From contig CALICM010000082.1 in the NCBI GenBank assembly GCA_938049225.1, forward strand, positions 1-53,064: a DNA stretch of 53,064 nucleotides, written 5' to 3'. The DNA is from an uncultured Paracoccaceae bacterium. GTDB lineage: Bacteria; Pseudomonadota; Alphaproteobacteria; Rhodobacterales; Rhodobacteraceae. Each line of letters starts with the position of its first letter. Within the stretch, counting starts at the first letter, position 1. The notes under the pieces are model-generated. The model was not told the origin of the DNA. It worked only from the letters and a program-made list of their open reading frames with translations, and did not search any database. This document shows, piece after piece, positions 16,316 through 23,460 of the stretch. The position numbers and the translations under genes are program-made.

Positions 16316-16921
16316 TTATTCAGCGTCTTCCGGAGTCAGATACTGTTGCTCATAGATTTCGGCCGCCTTCTTTCCGTCGAAATCAGCGCTTCGAAAGTTA
16401 CGGTCCAGACCGACAACTTCTGTCACCGTACGGCGATTCAGACGCTCCTGATTCTGTGTGTTGATCAGGGGGCGGGTTTCGCCGAAGGACGCGACAGCCT
16501 CGACCTGGCCGCGGCGTACGCCGCTGGCAACCAGATAGTTGACCGCAGCCTGTGCTCGGCGTTGTCCCAAACGGCGGTTATAAGCGTTCGAACCAACCAA
16601 GTCGGTATGCCCATAAATCCGCAGTTTGATCGACGGGTTCGCTTTGATCCAAGCGGCCTGTTGATCCAGGGCGGCGCGTGCCTCGGCGTCCAAGGTAGCC
16701 TCGTTAAAGCCAAAGTTGATCAAGTCCGGCGCGGCCGCGCGGAACTTTGCTTGCAACTCGGCCAGAAGGCTGCCCTGCAGGCTGATGGCTTGTGCCAACG
16801 TGTTTGACGCGGTTGCCTCGCCGAAGGGTGTGGTTGATTTCCCCCCCGCGACGGGGCCGTTGCAGGCCGCCAGTACCGTCATACCGGCGATGGCCGTGGA
16901 TATTTTCAGAAACGATTTCAT
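16316..16921 (-). CDS. OmpA-like lipoprotein of the Tad locus
   Basis: A 201-residue protein with a lipoprotein signal (Leu-Ala-Ala-Cys, residues 17-20) and a C-terminal OmpA/peptidoglycan-binding domain. The domain signature Gly-His-Thr-Asp-Leu-Val-Gly-Ser, an Asn-Arg-Arg-Leu-Gly-Gln-Arg-Arg-Ala segment and a final Ser-Phe-Gly-Glu element are present. It should tether the outer membrane, and probably the secretin, to peptidoglycan. The gene follows cpaC by five bases and ends the first Tad unit before a strong terminator. A similar OmpA-type lipoprotein occurs in several alphaproteobacterial Tad loci. Confidence 0.86.
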   Translation of the reverse strand: MKSFLKISTAIAGMTVLAACNGPVAGGKSTTPFGEATASNTLAQAISLQGSLLAELQAKFRAAAPDLINFGFNEATLDAEARAALDQQAAWIKANPSIKLRIYGHTDLVGSNAYNRRLGQRRAQAAVNYLVASGVRRGQVEAVASFGETRPLINTQNQERLNRRTVTEVVGLDRNFRSADFDGKKAAEIYEQQYLTPEDAE

Positions 16922-16926
16922 CTCTC

Positions 16927-18360
16927 TTACTCCATCACATAGCCATAGGAGCCCTGGAAATCTTGACGTGCCACATCCCGCACCTCGGGGGTGCCTTCGA
17001 TGTTGCCGTTCAAAAACAAATCCAGCTCGCTGGGAATACGGACCCGGTCCGTGGGAAGTGTCAGCAGATCGCCGTCGGTGGGCGACACCATGTGTGCGGT
17101 GACGATGATGACAAGCTCGGTCTGCAGCCGCGTGAAGCTTGATGACCGGAAGAGCGATCCCAGTATAGGTACATCACTGAGCCAAGGAACCTGACTGACC
17201 GCGTCGGTGAAGTCATCCTGCAGCAAGCCGGCAATCGCAAAGCTCTGACCATCGCGCATTTCGACACTGGTCGATGCGGAACGGTTTGAGAACGACGGCG
17301 ACCCTTCGACAAACTCAACGATTGAACTCACTTCGGTTCGTAGGTCCAGGCGCACCAGGTCTTCATCAATCACGGTCGGTGAGAAATCCAACTGGATACC
17401 GAAGGTTTTGAACTCGATGGTGATCGCACCGTCACCCGCGTCAACGGGTATTGGGAACTCGCCACCTGCCAGGAACGAGGCAGACTCACCCGACACGGCC
17501 ACCAGGTTCGGTTCAGCCAGCGTCCGTACAAGCCCTTTGTTCTCAAGCGCTTGGATCAACAGGTTGACCGTGAAGTCGCCCATGTTCAGGAGCGTCACAC
17601 CGAGACCACCCGTCACGTTTCCGTCAAACAGAAGGCCGCCTTCAGCGCCGTTGCCCTCTGGATCGTTTTCTTCGCCGACCGGAACCAGAACACCAGTTGC
17701 CAAGCCTGAGGCTGTACCGCCGCCGAATGCGACACCGCCGGGGTCATTGTCGTTGCCGGCGAGCGCGGCGCCAAGGTTTGTGCCCAGATCTTTCCCAACG
17801 CTGCGGGACATCTCGGCAAAACGCACTTTCAGCATCACCTGTTGTGTGCCGCCAACAACCATCAGATTCGTTACCCGGCCTGGCGCATATCGTTCAGCCA
17901 GTTCCAGAGCACGAGACACCTTGCGGGCGCCGCCGACCCGGCCTGACAGGATGATCCCGTCACTGGCAGTTCGCACTTCAATCGGTTCGTTGGGCAGGAT
18001 GTCGCGCAGACGCTCCTTGAATTCGGCCAAATCGGGGCTGACCTGAACATCCACGTTGGTGATCAACTCACCCTCGGGACCCAAGATGGTCAGCGTTGTT
18101 CGTCCTGGCGCCTTGCCCAGAACATAGATCGTCCGCTCGCCCAGGGTCGCGATGTCAGCGATACCGGGGTTTGCCACGGAAAGTTCAGCAAACGGACGGT
18201 CCGCTTCCATAACGATCGCGCGATTGACGGATACAGAGATGTTGCTCGAGGTCGCCCCCCGCATCACTTTCAGCACACTTTGTGCGGACGCGTCCGTCAC
18301 AATCGGTGCCGACAAAGCAAGACCAATAAGGCCCGCTCTAAAAAGTCGGTTCCAATACAT
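16927..18360 (-). CDS. cpaC: Tad pilus outer-membrane secretin CpaC/RcpA
   Basis: A 477-residue secretin monomer. A Sec signal of about 26 residues ends Asp-Ala-Ser-Ala-Gln. A pilus-assembly N domain and a BON-like domain follow (about 30-160), then the secretin domain (about 180-430) with Val-Pro-Trp-Leu-Ser-Asp-Val-Pro-Ile-Leu-Gly-Ser-Leu-Phe-Arg near residue 385, the hallmark at the end of the beta barrel. A Gly- and Asn-rich insert lies around residues 195-235. ATG 18360 has an AGGA site seven bases upstream. The multimer forms the outer-membrane channel for the Flp fibre. Confidence 0.95.
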   Translation of the reverse strand: MYWNRLFRAGLIGLALSAPIVTDASAQSVLKVMRGATSSNISVSVNRAIVMEADRPFAELSVANPGIADIATLGERTIYVLGKAPGRTTLTILGPEGELITNVDVQVSPDLAEFKERLRDILPNEPIEVRTASDGIILSGRVGGARKVSRALELAERYAPGRVTNLMVVGGTQQVMLKVRFAEMSRSVGKDLGTNLGAALAGNDNDPGGVAFGGGTASGLATGVLVPVGEENDPEGNGAEGGLLFDGNVTGGLGVTLLNMGDFTVNLLIQALENKGLVRTLAEPNLVAVSGESASFLAGGEFPIPVDAGDGAITIEFKTFGIQLDFSPTVIDEDLVRLDLRTEVSSIVEFVEGSPSFSNRSASTSVEMRDGQSFAIAGLLQDDFTDAVSQVPWLSDVPILGSLFRSSSFTRLQTELVIIVTAHMVSPTDGDLLTLPTDRVRIPSELDLFLNGNIEGTPEVRDVARQDFQGSYGYVME

Positions 18361-18444
18361 GTTGTTTCCTGCCTCTCAAAACCACTCATGGAGGCCCACG
18401 CGGAACGCGGGCCTATGATGCTAAAGATGCTCGGAATTTTAATT

Positions 18445-18466
18445 TAACACAATAATCAATGTGTTA
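18445..18466. repeat. Inverted repeat upstream of cpaC
   Basis: Perfect 7-base arms TAACACA (18445-18451) and TGTGTTA (18460-18466) are separated by eight AT-rich bases, about 85-105 bases upstream of cpaC. The spacing suits a dimeric regulator. The cpaB stop is only about 70 bases away, so the site lies in a short intergenic region that may contain an internal promoter. Confidence 0.45.
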
Positions 18467-18480
18467 TGGGTAAACGTTGA

Positions 18481-18489
18481 TGTGGATAA
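18481..18489 (-). promoter_or_regulatory. DnaA-box-like 9-mer between cpaB and cpaC
   Basis: The minus strand reads TTATCCACA, an exact match to the consensus DnaA box. It is a single copy in a gap of about 170 bases. It may be chance, or a binding site through which DnaA affects expression of cpaC. Nothing else suggests a replication origin. Confidence 0.35.
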
Positions 18490-18534
18490 GCCACACCGAC
18501 AAGATTTTCCCTTATTTTTCAAAGGCCGAACCCA

Positions 18535-19365
18535 CTATTGGGTTGGGCAGGGGACCTCGGTAACCTCGACCTTCATCACCCGACGAACACGGCGAAAGCA
18601 ACGCTTTTGCTCTTCCTCCACGACCTCGCTGATGCCCAGCAGATCCTCTTGGCTAACTTCAAGCGGGCCAAGGATTTCTTCTTCTTCCGAGCCACGAAGG
18701 GACAGCGTTAACCGCCCTGATGATTGGGCCTGCGCAAGTGTCGCGACCACAATTGGCGAGACTTCGACCGTAACTGTGCGGGCGACAACGGGTCTGTTCG
18801 TATCCTGGTCGGCGATTTGATCGATCGCGATTAGATCGATCCCTTCAAGTAGCAGTTTGGTGACCTGACGCCCTTGCTGTTGACCTGACCAATATACGTC
18901 CACTCGATCGCCCGGTTGCAAGAAGCCCGAGACCCCTGTTGTAACGTCCACCCGGATTGTAAAGGCCCGCATCCCTTTTGTCAGGCGCGAGGCGACACCC
19001 GCATCCTGACCGAAGCGGGTCACTTTGGTCGCCATGATGATTTCACCAGGCTCCATCGTGCGGACGATTTGCCGTGGTTTCGCATCCTCGTTCCCAAAAA
19101 GGTCGTCCATTGAGGTGAAAGCATTCTCGGGAATGGCGTCGGCAGGGAATTGTACCTCAGTTGCATCCCCGTCAAGCAGGGTTTGACCGTAGCGCAGTTC
19201 TCGTGTTGCCAGAAGCACCGGGGTCGTTTCGACCACCAAATCAGCTTTCTGCCTCAGTCGCGCCATCTCGGATTGCATTCCCCTAAACTGCTGCATGGCC
19301 GAATAGGCGGCAAAGCCGGCGATCGCGATCCCAAACAGAAATACGAGAGCAAAGATTATGCGCAT
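18535..19365 (-). CDS. cpaB: Flp pilus assembly protein CpaB/RcpC
   Basis: A 276-residue periplasmic protein anchored by one N-terminal helix (residues 1-25). A coiled-coil-like segment follows, then an SAF domain (about 50-115, with a Leu-Arg-Tyr-Gly-Gln-Thr-Leu motif) and the RcpC/CpaB domain with a Val-Thr-Thr-Gly-Val-Ser-Gly-Phe-Leu-Gln-Pro-Gly-Asp-Arg-Val-Asp-Val motif near residue 145, which is diagnostic. CpaB interacts with and stabilises the CpaC secretin. It lies between the pilin genes and cpaC, as in most Tad loci. ATG 19365 is preceded by AAGG. Confidence 0.94.
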   Translation of the reverse strand: MRIIFALVFLFGIAIAGFAAYSAMQQFRGMQSEMARLRQKADLVVETTPVLLATRELRYGQTLLDGDATEVQFPADAIPENAFTSMDDLFGNEDAKPRQIVRTMEPGEIIMATKVTRFGQDAGVASRLTKGMRAFTIRVDVTTGVSGFLQPGDRVDVYWSGQQQGRQVTKLLLEGIDLIAIDQIADQDTNRPVVARTVTVEVSPIVVATLAQAQSSGRLTLSLRGSEEEEILGPLEVSQEDLLGISEVVEEEQKRCFRRVRRVMKVEVTEVPCPTQ

Positions 19366-19483
19366 GACCTTGGTTCAACCTTATGATTTAGAAGGGGTTT
19401 TATCCCCTGTCCCGCATGACATCATACAGTTCAATACGTAGATGTGTCCAGTATCAAACGCCCGGAAGTTTGCCGGTGTTACG

Positions 19484-19681
19484 CTAAAAGTTCGTTGCCG
19501 ATTGTACGTCGCTTTCGATTTTGGACGCTGTTTGGTAAACGCCAGGCGAAATGACACCGATCCCCACAATTGCCACGGTTACGATCGCCGCGGTTAAAAC
19601 AACCCAGTCGACCGTCACAGCCCCGTCTTCGTCGACGACAGCCATCTCAACTCTGCTGGCAAAAAGCTTCCTGCTCGGCAT
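19484..19681 (-). CDS. flp: Flp-type pilin, second copy
   Basis: A 65-residue prepilin if ATG 19681 is used, which has AAAGG six bases upstream. ATG 19711 and TTG 19717 are in-frame alternatives that would lengthen the leader. The leader ends Asp-Glu-Asp-Gly, with predicted CpaA cleavage after Gly. The mature helix starts Ala-Val-Thr-Val-Asp-Trp-Val-Val-Leu-Thr-Ala-Ala-Ile-Val, identical to the first Flp over this stretch. Asp and Trp take the place of the usual Glu5-Tyr6. The C-terminal part differs from the other copy. It may be a minor or alternative pilin. Confidence 0.82.
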   Translation of the reverse strand: MPSRKLFASRVEMAVVDEDGAVTVDWVVLTAAIVTVAIVGIGVISPGVYQTASKIESDVQSATNF

Positions 19682-19756
19682 GTGTACCTTTAATCTTTCA
19701 GCGACTTTCATGCACAATTCAAAGATCTGGCGAATGATCTTTCGTGCGGGGCCTGT

Positions 19757-19790
19757 TAAAAGTAGGGCGGCCCTGCCAACAGAGCCGCCC
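19757..19790 (-). terminator. Intrinsic terminator or attenuator after the first Flp gene
   Basis: On the minus strand a 7-base stem GGGCGGC / GCCGCCC (forward 19784-19790 and 19765-19771) is followed by TACTTTTA. It lies 26 bases beyond the first flp stop codon. Such a terminator lets the major pilin be made in excess over the assembly genes. Confidence 0.7.
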
Positions 19791-19815
19791 CGACAACCTG
19801 TGGTATAGGTTGATA

Positions 19816-20013
19816 TTAGCTGCTGGAGCCAGCTTCGATGGCTTTGGTCAATTGTTTGTAGATGTCCGATGCCGCATCGTACACACCGCCGCGGATGATC
19901 TGCAGAACGATCAGGCCGATGCCGACGATGGCAGCGGTCAGCACAACCCAGTCAACGGTCACAGCGCCATCTTCATCTTCGACGAAGGTTTTCTTCAGTT
20001 TAAAAAGTTTCAT
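19816..20013 (-). CDS. flp: Flp-type major pilin
   Basis: A 65-residue prepilin with a strong AGGAGG site six bases before ATG 20013. The leader of about 16 residues ends Glu-Asp-Glu-Asp-Gly and the mature part starts Ala-Val-Thr-Val-Asp-Trp. The hydrophobic helix runs to about residue 40. The C-terminus ends Glu-Ala-Gly-Ser-Ser-Ser, a run of hydroxyl residues that could accept O-glycosylation. The strong ribosome-binding site, the first position in the locus and the following terminator mark it as the main fibre subunit. Confidence 0.9.
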   Translation of the reverse strand: MKLFKLKKTFVEDEDGAVTVDWVVLTAAIVGIGLIVLQIIRGGVYDAASDIYKQLTKAIEAGSSS

Positions 20014-20426
20014 ATCGATCCTCCTAAGGGGTCATAAGTTTCAGTCGTCCACCTGCGCCGAACGTTAACCTTAGAAGGTCGAGGCCGAAGTATACTGTCA
20101 CTCGCGTCCCGTCCGGCGTTCACATGGCTACTCAGCGAACAAGCGCAATACACAGTCCAAATCGGGCAGAAAAATGACGCAACACCGTGTTTTGTAAGTT
20201 AACGCCCCATCAACCCTGTTAGCCTTTGATACTGTTGTGTTTATTTTGGCTTTATTGTTGCCGCAGCCGCCCGAATCCTGTCTTAGGCCTTACCTCGAAT
20301 CGGTTTTGTTGCCTTGAAGACACGTTACAGATCATAGAATCGGCGCCAACCAACCACCGGCGATTACATCGGCGCCTAGAAATTGGTAAACAAATACAAA
20401 TAACAACATAGATATGGGGCGACGCA
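20014..20426. promoter_or_regulatory. Divergent regulatory region between flp and the lytic transglycosylase gene
   Basis: A gene-free stretch of about 410 bases between divergently transcribed units. It holds two GTTAAC hexamers (near 20064 and 20199), a TATACT hexamer on the minus strand near 20089-20094 that could be the flp -10 element, and two 9-base direct repeats ATCGGCGCC (20339-20347 and 20368-20376) upstream of the transglycosylase gene. I see no CtrA site of the TTAA-N7-TTAA type and no small ORF with convincing signals. Confidence 0.4.
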
Positions 20427-21269
20427 GTGAAAAGCAGGGCCATAGGGATTATTGTTGCCGTTGTGGTTTCGGTCTGCCAGCAGGCGGCCTGGGCGCAATC
20501 GCCCAGCGACTTCACCTTTAAGCGGGTCAAGCCCCCTAGTGCGGGCACCAAGCGGCTCATTACGATCCAGGTCGAACCGGTTGCTGCGGTCGCCGCCGTC
20601 TTAACCAACACACCCAATGTGCCAACTGTTCCTGTCGCCCCGACGCGGCGGGGCGTGGACGCGGGGCAAACGGCAACCTGGTTCTGGACGCAGATGTCCC
20701 CGGCTTTGCAAGATGCGGGTTTTGGAAAGCTTCGCGCGGCCATGCAGGTTCTGGCGAGCAATAGTACAAAGTCCGACGGGCTTTATCCCGCACCCGCACG
20801 GGTAGAACAAGTCGCGTCGACCTATGGGGAGTATATCCTTAAGGCGACAGCGGGCACTCAAGTCTCGCCCGCGTTGGTCGTCTCGGTAATCGCGGTTGAA
20901 AGTGCGGGCCAACCTCGGGCCGAAAGCAGCGCGGGCGCGGTTGGTTTGATGCAATTGATGCCCGCAACCGCAAAACGCTTCGGCGTCACCGATCGCACGG
21001 ACCCGGCACAAAACATCTCAGGCGGTGTCAAATACCTCGACTTCTTGCTAACCGAGTTTGGGGGCGATGCGCTGCTGGCGCTGGCGGGCTATAACGCTGG
21101 CGAGGGGGCCGTGCAGCGGGCGGCGGGCGTTCCAGACTACAAAGAAACCCGGGCCTATGTCCCCAAAGTCGTCGCGGCCTGGGCCCAATCCCGCCTGTTG
21201 TGTTTGTCGCCTCCGGACCGGGCGACCGACGGCTGCCTCTTCACCGGCGCGAAGGTTGCGCGACAATGA
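20427..21269 (+). CDS. Periplasmic lytic transglycosylase (SLT family)
   Basis: A 280-residue protein with a Sec signal (residues 1-23, ending Ala-Trp-Ala-Gln) and a C-terminal SLT domain (about 130-250). The catalytic Glu is in a Val-Ile-Ala-Val-Glu-Ser-Ala-Gly motif near residue 157, followed by Gly-Leu-Met-Gln-Leu-Met-Pro-Ala-Thr-Ala and Ala-Gly-Tyr-Asn-Ala-Gly-Glu-Gly-Ala-Val. It cleaves peptidoglycan with formation of 1,6-anhydro-MurNAc. The start is GTG 20427. The stop overlaps the HAD-UbiA start as ATGA, so the two are translationally coupled. Such enzymes often open the wall for pili and secretion machines, which fits its place beside the Tad locus. Confidence 0.9.
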   Translation: MKSRAIGIIVAVVVSVCQQAAWAQSPSDFTFKRVKPPSAGTKRLITIQVEPVAAVAAVLTNTPNVPTVPVAPTRRGVDAGQTATWFWTQMSPALQDAGFGKLRAAMQVLASNSTKSDGLYPAPARVEQVASTYGEYILKATAGTQVSPALVVSVIAVESAGQPRAESSAGAVGLMQLMPATAKRFGVTDRTDPAQNISGGVKYLDFLLTEFGGDALLALAGYNAGEGAVQRAAGVPDYKETRAYVPKVVAAWAQSRLLCLSPPDRATDGCLFTGAKVARQ

Positions 21270-22696
21270 CGGCGACCAAGGCTGAAGGCTGCGATGTCCC
21301 CCTTGTGGTTGATGTTGATGGAACCTTTCTGAAGACCGACCTTCTGTTGGAGTGCTTTTGGAAGGGCCTAGGGGTTGCGCCGATCCAAACCGTGCGCGCG
21401 GCCGTCGCAAACTTGTCTGATCGTCCCGCATTAAAACAGGCAATGGCGCAAATCGCGCCGGTTGACATCAAAACACTCCCCCTGGATCCCGATGTTATGG
21501 CTGTGGTTGATCAAGCGCGGCAAGCGGGGCGACAGGTTTTGTTGGTGTCAGGCTCGACCCATTCCTTGGTGGCTGAGGTCGCCGCCGGGCATAGACCTTT
21601 CGACGGTGCCGAGGGATCGAGCGGTACGGTAAACCTCACAGCCGAGGCCAAAGCCGCGCGTCTGATCGAGTTGTTTGGCGAAGGCGGGTTTGATTACATT
21701 GGTGACAGTCACGCGGACATTCCAGTCTGGCGCAAGGCGCGGCAGGCTTTTGCTGCACGATCCCGCCCGCGGTTCCTGGCCAAATTGACCGCTCAGGGCA
21801 TCACCCCAACACCCATCGGTATGGCCTGGGCTGGGCGTGACCTGATCAAAGGCCTCAGGCCGCATCAATGGCTTAAGAACATGCTGCTGTTCTTGCCACT
21901 CTTTGCGTCGCATCGGGTGGATTTGGCGGGTGTGACTGCGGCCTTGCTGGGTGCTATTGCCTTTTCCGCGCTGGCGAGCGCGATCTATATCGTCAATGAC
22001 CTCACTGATCTTGAAGCGGATCGCGTTCACGAAACCAAGCGGAACCGCCCTTTTGCCAGCGGTAGAGTGCCCATAAAGGTCGGTATGGCGGCAAGCCTGG
22101 TCTTGGGGATCTTGGGTTTGGCGATCGGCGCCGCTCTTGGCTGGGGCATGCTTGCGGTGCTACTGGTTTATCTGGTGTTGACGCTCTCTTATTCGTTCCA
22201 TTTGAAACGGGTCCGTTGGGTTGACGTCACCATGCTGGCCAGTCTGTACACGCTGCGTGTCGTGGCGGGGGCCATGGCCGCGAGTGTCGTGGCCTCAGGT
22301 TGGCTCTTTGCTTTCATCTTCCCAATCTTCCTGTCGCTGGGCTGTGTCAAGCGCCTGACCGAATTGGCCAAGGCCAAGGGCAGTGGCAACGTTCCGGGGC
22401 GGCGCTATAGCGCGGCGGACCGCGACGACCTGTTGAATGTCGCGATCCTTTCGGGGTTGGGTGCGCTGATGGTCTTTATCGCCTACAGCCTGAGCGCCAC
22501 GGCGGCCGCGCTCTATACCCATATATGGTTGCTGTGGGGTGTCACCGCGCTGTTGGGTCTTTGGCTGACGCGTATGATCTATACAGGTTGGACGGGTCAG
22601 CAAGACTATGACCCGATAATATATGCGGTTACCGACAAAATCGGCCTATCCCTAGTCGTGACATGCATGACGTTTCTGGTGTTGGCCGCGACCTGA
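21266..22696 (+). CDS. HAD phosphatase-UbiA prenyltransferase fusion, decaprenyl-phosphate phosphoribosyltransferase-like
   Basis: A 476-residue fusion. Residues 1-170 form a HAD domain: Asp-Val-Asp-Gly-Thr (16-20), a Val-Ser-Gly-Ser motif near residue 95 and Gly-Asp-Ser-x-Ala-Asp near residue 147. Residues 195-476 form a UbiA-type polytopic domain with Arg-Pro-His-Gln-Trp-Leu-Lys-Asn and the metal-diphosphate motif Asn-Asp-Leu-Thr-Asp-Leu-Glu-Ala-Asp (244-252), followed by Thr-Lys-Arg-Asn-Arg-Pro. The last segment closely matches mycobacterial Rv3806c, which joins PRPP to decaprenyl phosphate. The HAD part could remove the 5'-phosphate, the next step of the pathway. The start is ATG 21266. 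DprE2/DprE1-like genes converge from the other side. Confidence 0.86.
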   Translation: MTATKAEGCDVPLVVDVDGTFLKTDLLLECFWKGLGVAPIQTVRAAVANLSDRPALKQAMAQIAPVDIKTLPLDPDVMAVVDQARQAGRQVLLVSGSTHSLVAEVAAGHRPFDGAEGSSGTVNLTAEAKAARLIELFGEGGFDYIGDSHADIPVWRKARQAFAARSRPRFLAKLTAQGITPTPIGMAWAGRDLIKGLRPHQWLKNMLLFLPLFASHRVDLAGVTAALLGAIAFSALASAIYIVNDLTDLEADRVHETKRNRPFASGRVPIKVGMAASLVLGILGLAIGAALGWGMLAVLLVYLVLTLSYSFHLKRVRWVDVTMLASLYTLRVVAGAMAASVVASGWLFAFIFPIFLSLGCVKRLTELAKAKGSGNVPGRRYSAADRDDLLNVAILSGLGALMVFIAYSLSATAAALYTHIWLLWGVTALLGLWLTRMIYTGWTGQQDYDPIIYAVTDKIGLSLVVTCMTFLVLAAT

Positions 22697-22722
22697 GACG
22701 CGACCAGGACCAGGCTTGTCGC

Positions 22723-23460
22723 TTAGATCTGTAGCTTCTTGAAGATCCGCTCAGGGATCGTGCGAATGATCGTCATGATCCCAATCCAGAACCAAGGCGT
22801 GTAGATAACGTTGCGCCTCTTTTTGATGGCGCGGCGGATGTCGGCGGCAACGTCCGAGGGGCTGGCCACCAGGAACATCCCCTCAAGCCCCCAGGTCATG
22901 GAGGTGTCCACAAAGCCCGGTTTAACGGTCAATACCTGCACGCCTGATCGTCCCATCCGATTTCGGAACCCGGACAAAAACGTATGAAACCCCGCCTTGG
23001 CTGCGCCATAGACATAGTTTCCAAGCCGCCCCCGGTCCCCCGCCACAGACCCGATGCCGACCACGACGCCAGCCCCGCGCGCCTCCATCTCGGGCGCGAT
23101 CGCCATGAGAAACGCGGCCGCGGCCGTGAAATTGTCGGTCACCACACCGGCCACCAGGGACGGATCGGCATCAATATCCGCCTGCTCGGGCATGGACCCC
23201 GCAAAAACGGCGACGTTCAAAACCCCTTTGCTGGCGCGGCCAGCCTCAAGAATTGGCATGAAACTTTCAGGGTCGCGGGTGTCAAAGGCAAACACACGCG
23301 CCGGTGCAGCCCCTCGCAGCGCCATATCGGCGGCGTCCCGTTCCAGATCCGCCGTATCGCGGCCGCACAAGAGCAGCGCGTCCCCTTGGGTCGCCATATC
23401 CCGCGCGAAGGCCCGCGCCATGGCCGAACTGGCGCCAAGAATGATCCATGTCTCGTTCAT
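22723..23460 (-). CDS. dprE2: DprE2-like decaprenylphosphoryl-2-keto-ribose reductase (SDR)
   Basis: A 245-residue short-chain dehydrogenase. An N-terminal Gly-Ala-Ser-Ser-Ala-Met-Ala nucleotide motif, a Gly-Ser-Val-Ala-Gly-Asp catalytic Ser region and Tyr-Gly-Ala-Ala-Lys (Tyr-x-x-x-Lys) near residue 152 are present. The C-terminus is special: a hydrophobic stretch ending Ile-Pro-Glu-Arg-Ile-Phe-Lys-Lys-Leu-Gln-Ile, nearly the same pattern as the C-terminus of mycobacterial DprE2. DprE2 reduces the 2'-keto intermediate to polyprenyl-phosphoryl-arabinose with NADH. ATG 23460 overlaps the dprE1 stop by four bases. It ends 26 bases from the convergent HAD-UbiA stop. Confidence 0.87.
   Translation of the reverse strand: MNETWIILGASSAMARAFARDMATQGDALLLCGRDTADLERDAADMALRGAAPARVFAFDTRDPESFMPILEAGRASKGVLNVAVFAGSMPEQADIDADPSLVAGVVTDNFTAAAAFLMAIAPEMEARGAGVVVGIGSVAGDRGRLGNYVYGAAKAGFHTFLSGFRNRMGRSGVQVLTVKPGFVDTSMTWGLEGMFLVASPSDVAADIRRAIKKRRNVIYTPWFWIGIMTIIRTIPERIFKKLQI

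Noticed and set aside
18481-18489. Chromosome or plasmid replication origin at the DnaA-like 9-mer
   Set aside because: Only a single box, with no cluster, no AT-rich unwinding element and no dnaA, repABC or gidA-type neighbours.
19393-19408. Hairpin AGGGG / CCCCT between the second flp gene and cpaB
   Set aside because: Five-base stem with no T run; likely chance.
20014-20426. CtrA-type sites in the flp promoter region
   Set aside because: GTTAAC hexamers are present, but none forms the TTAA-N7-TTAA spacing.
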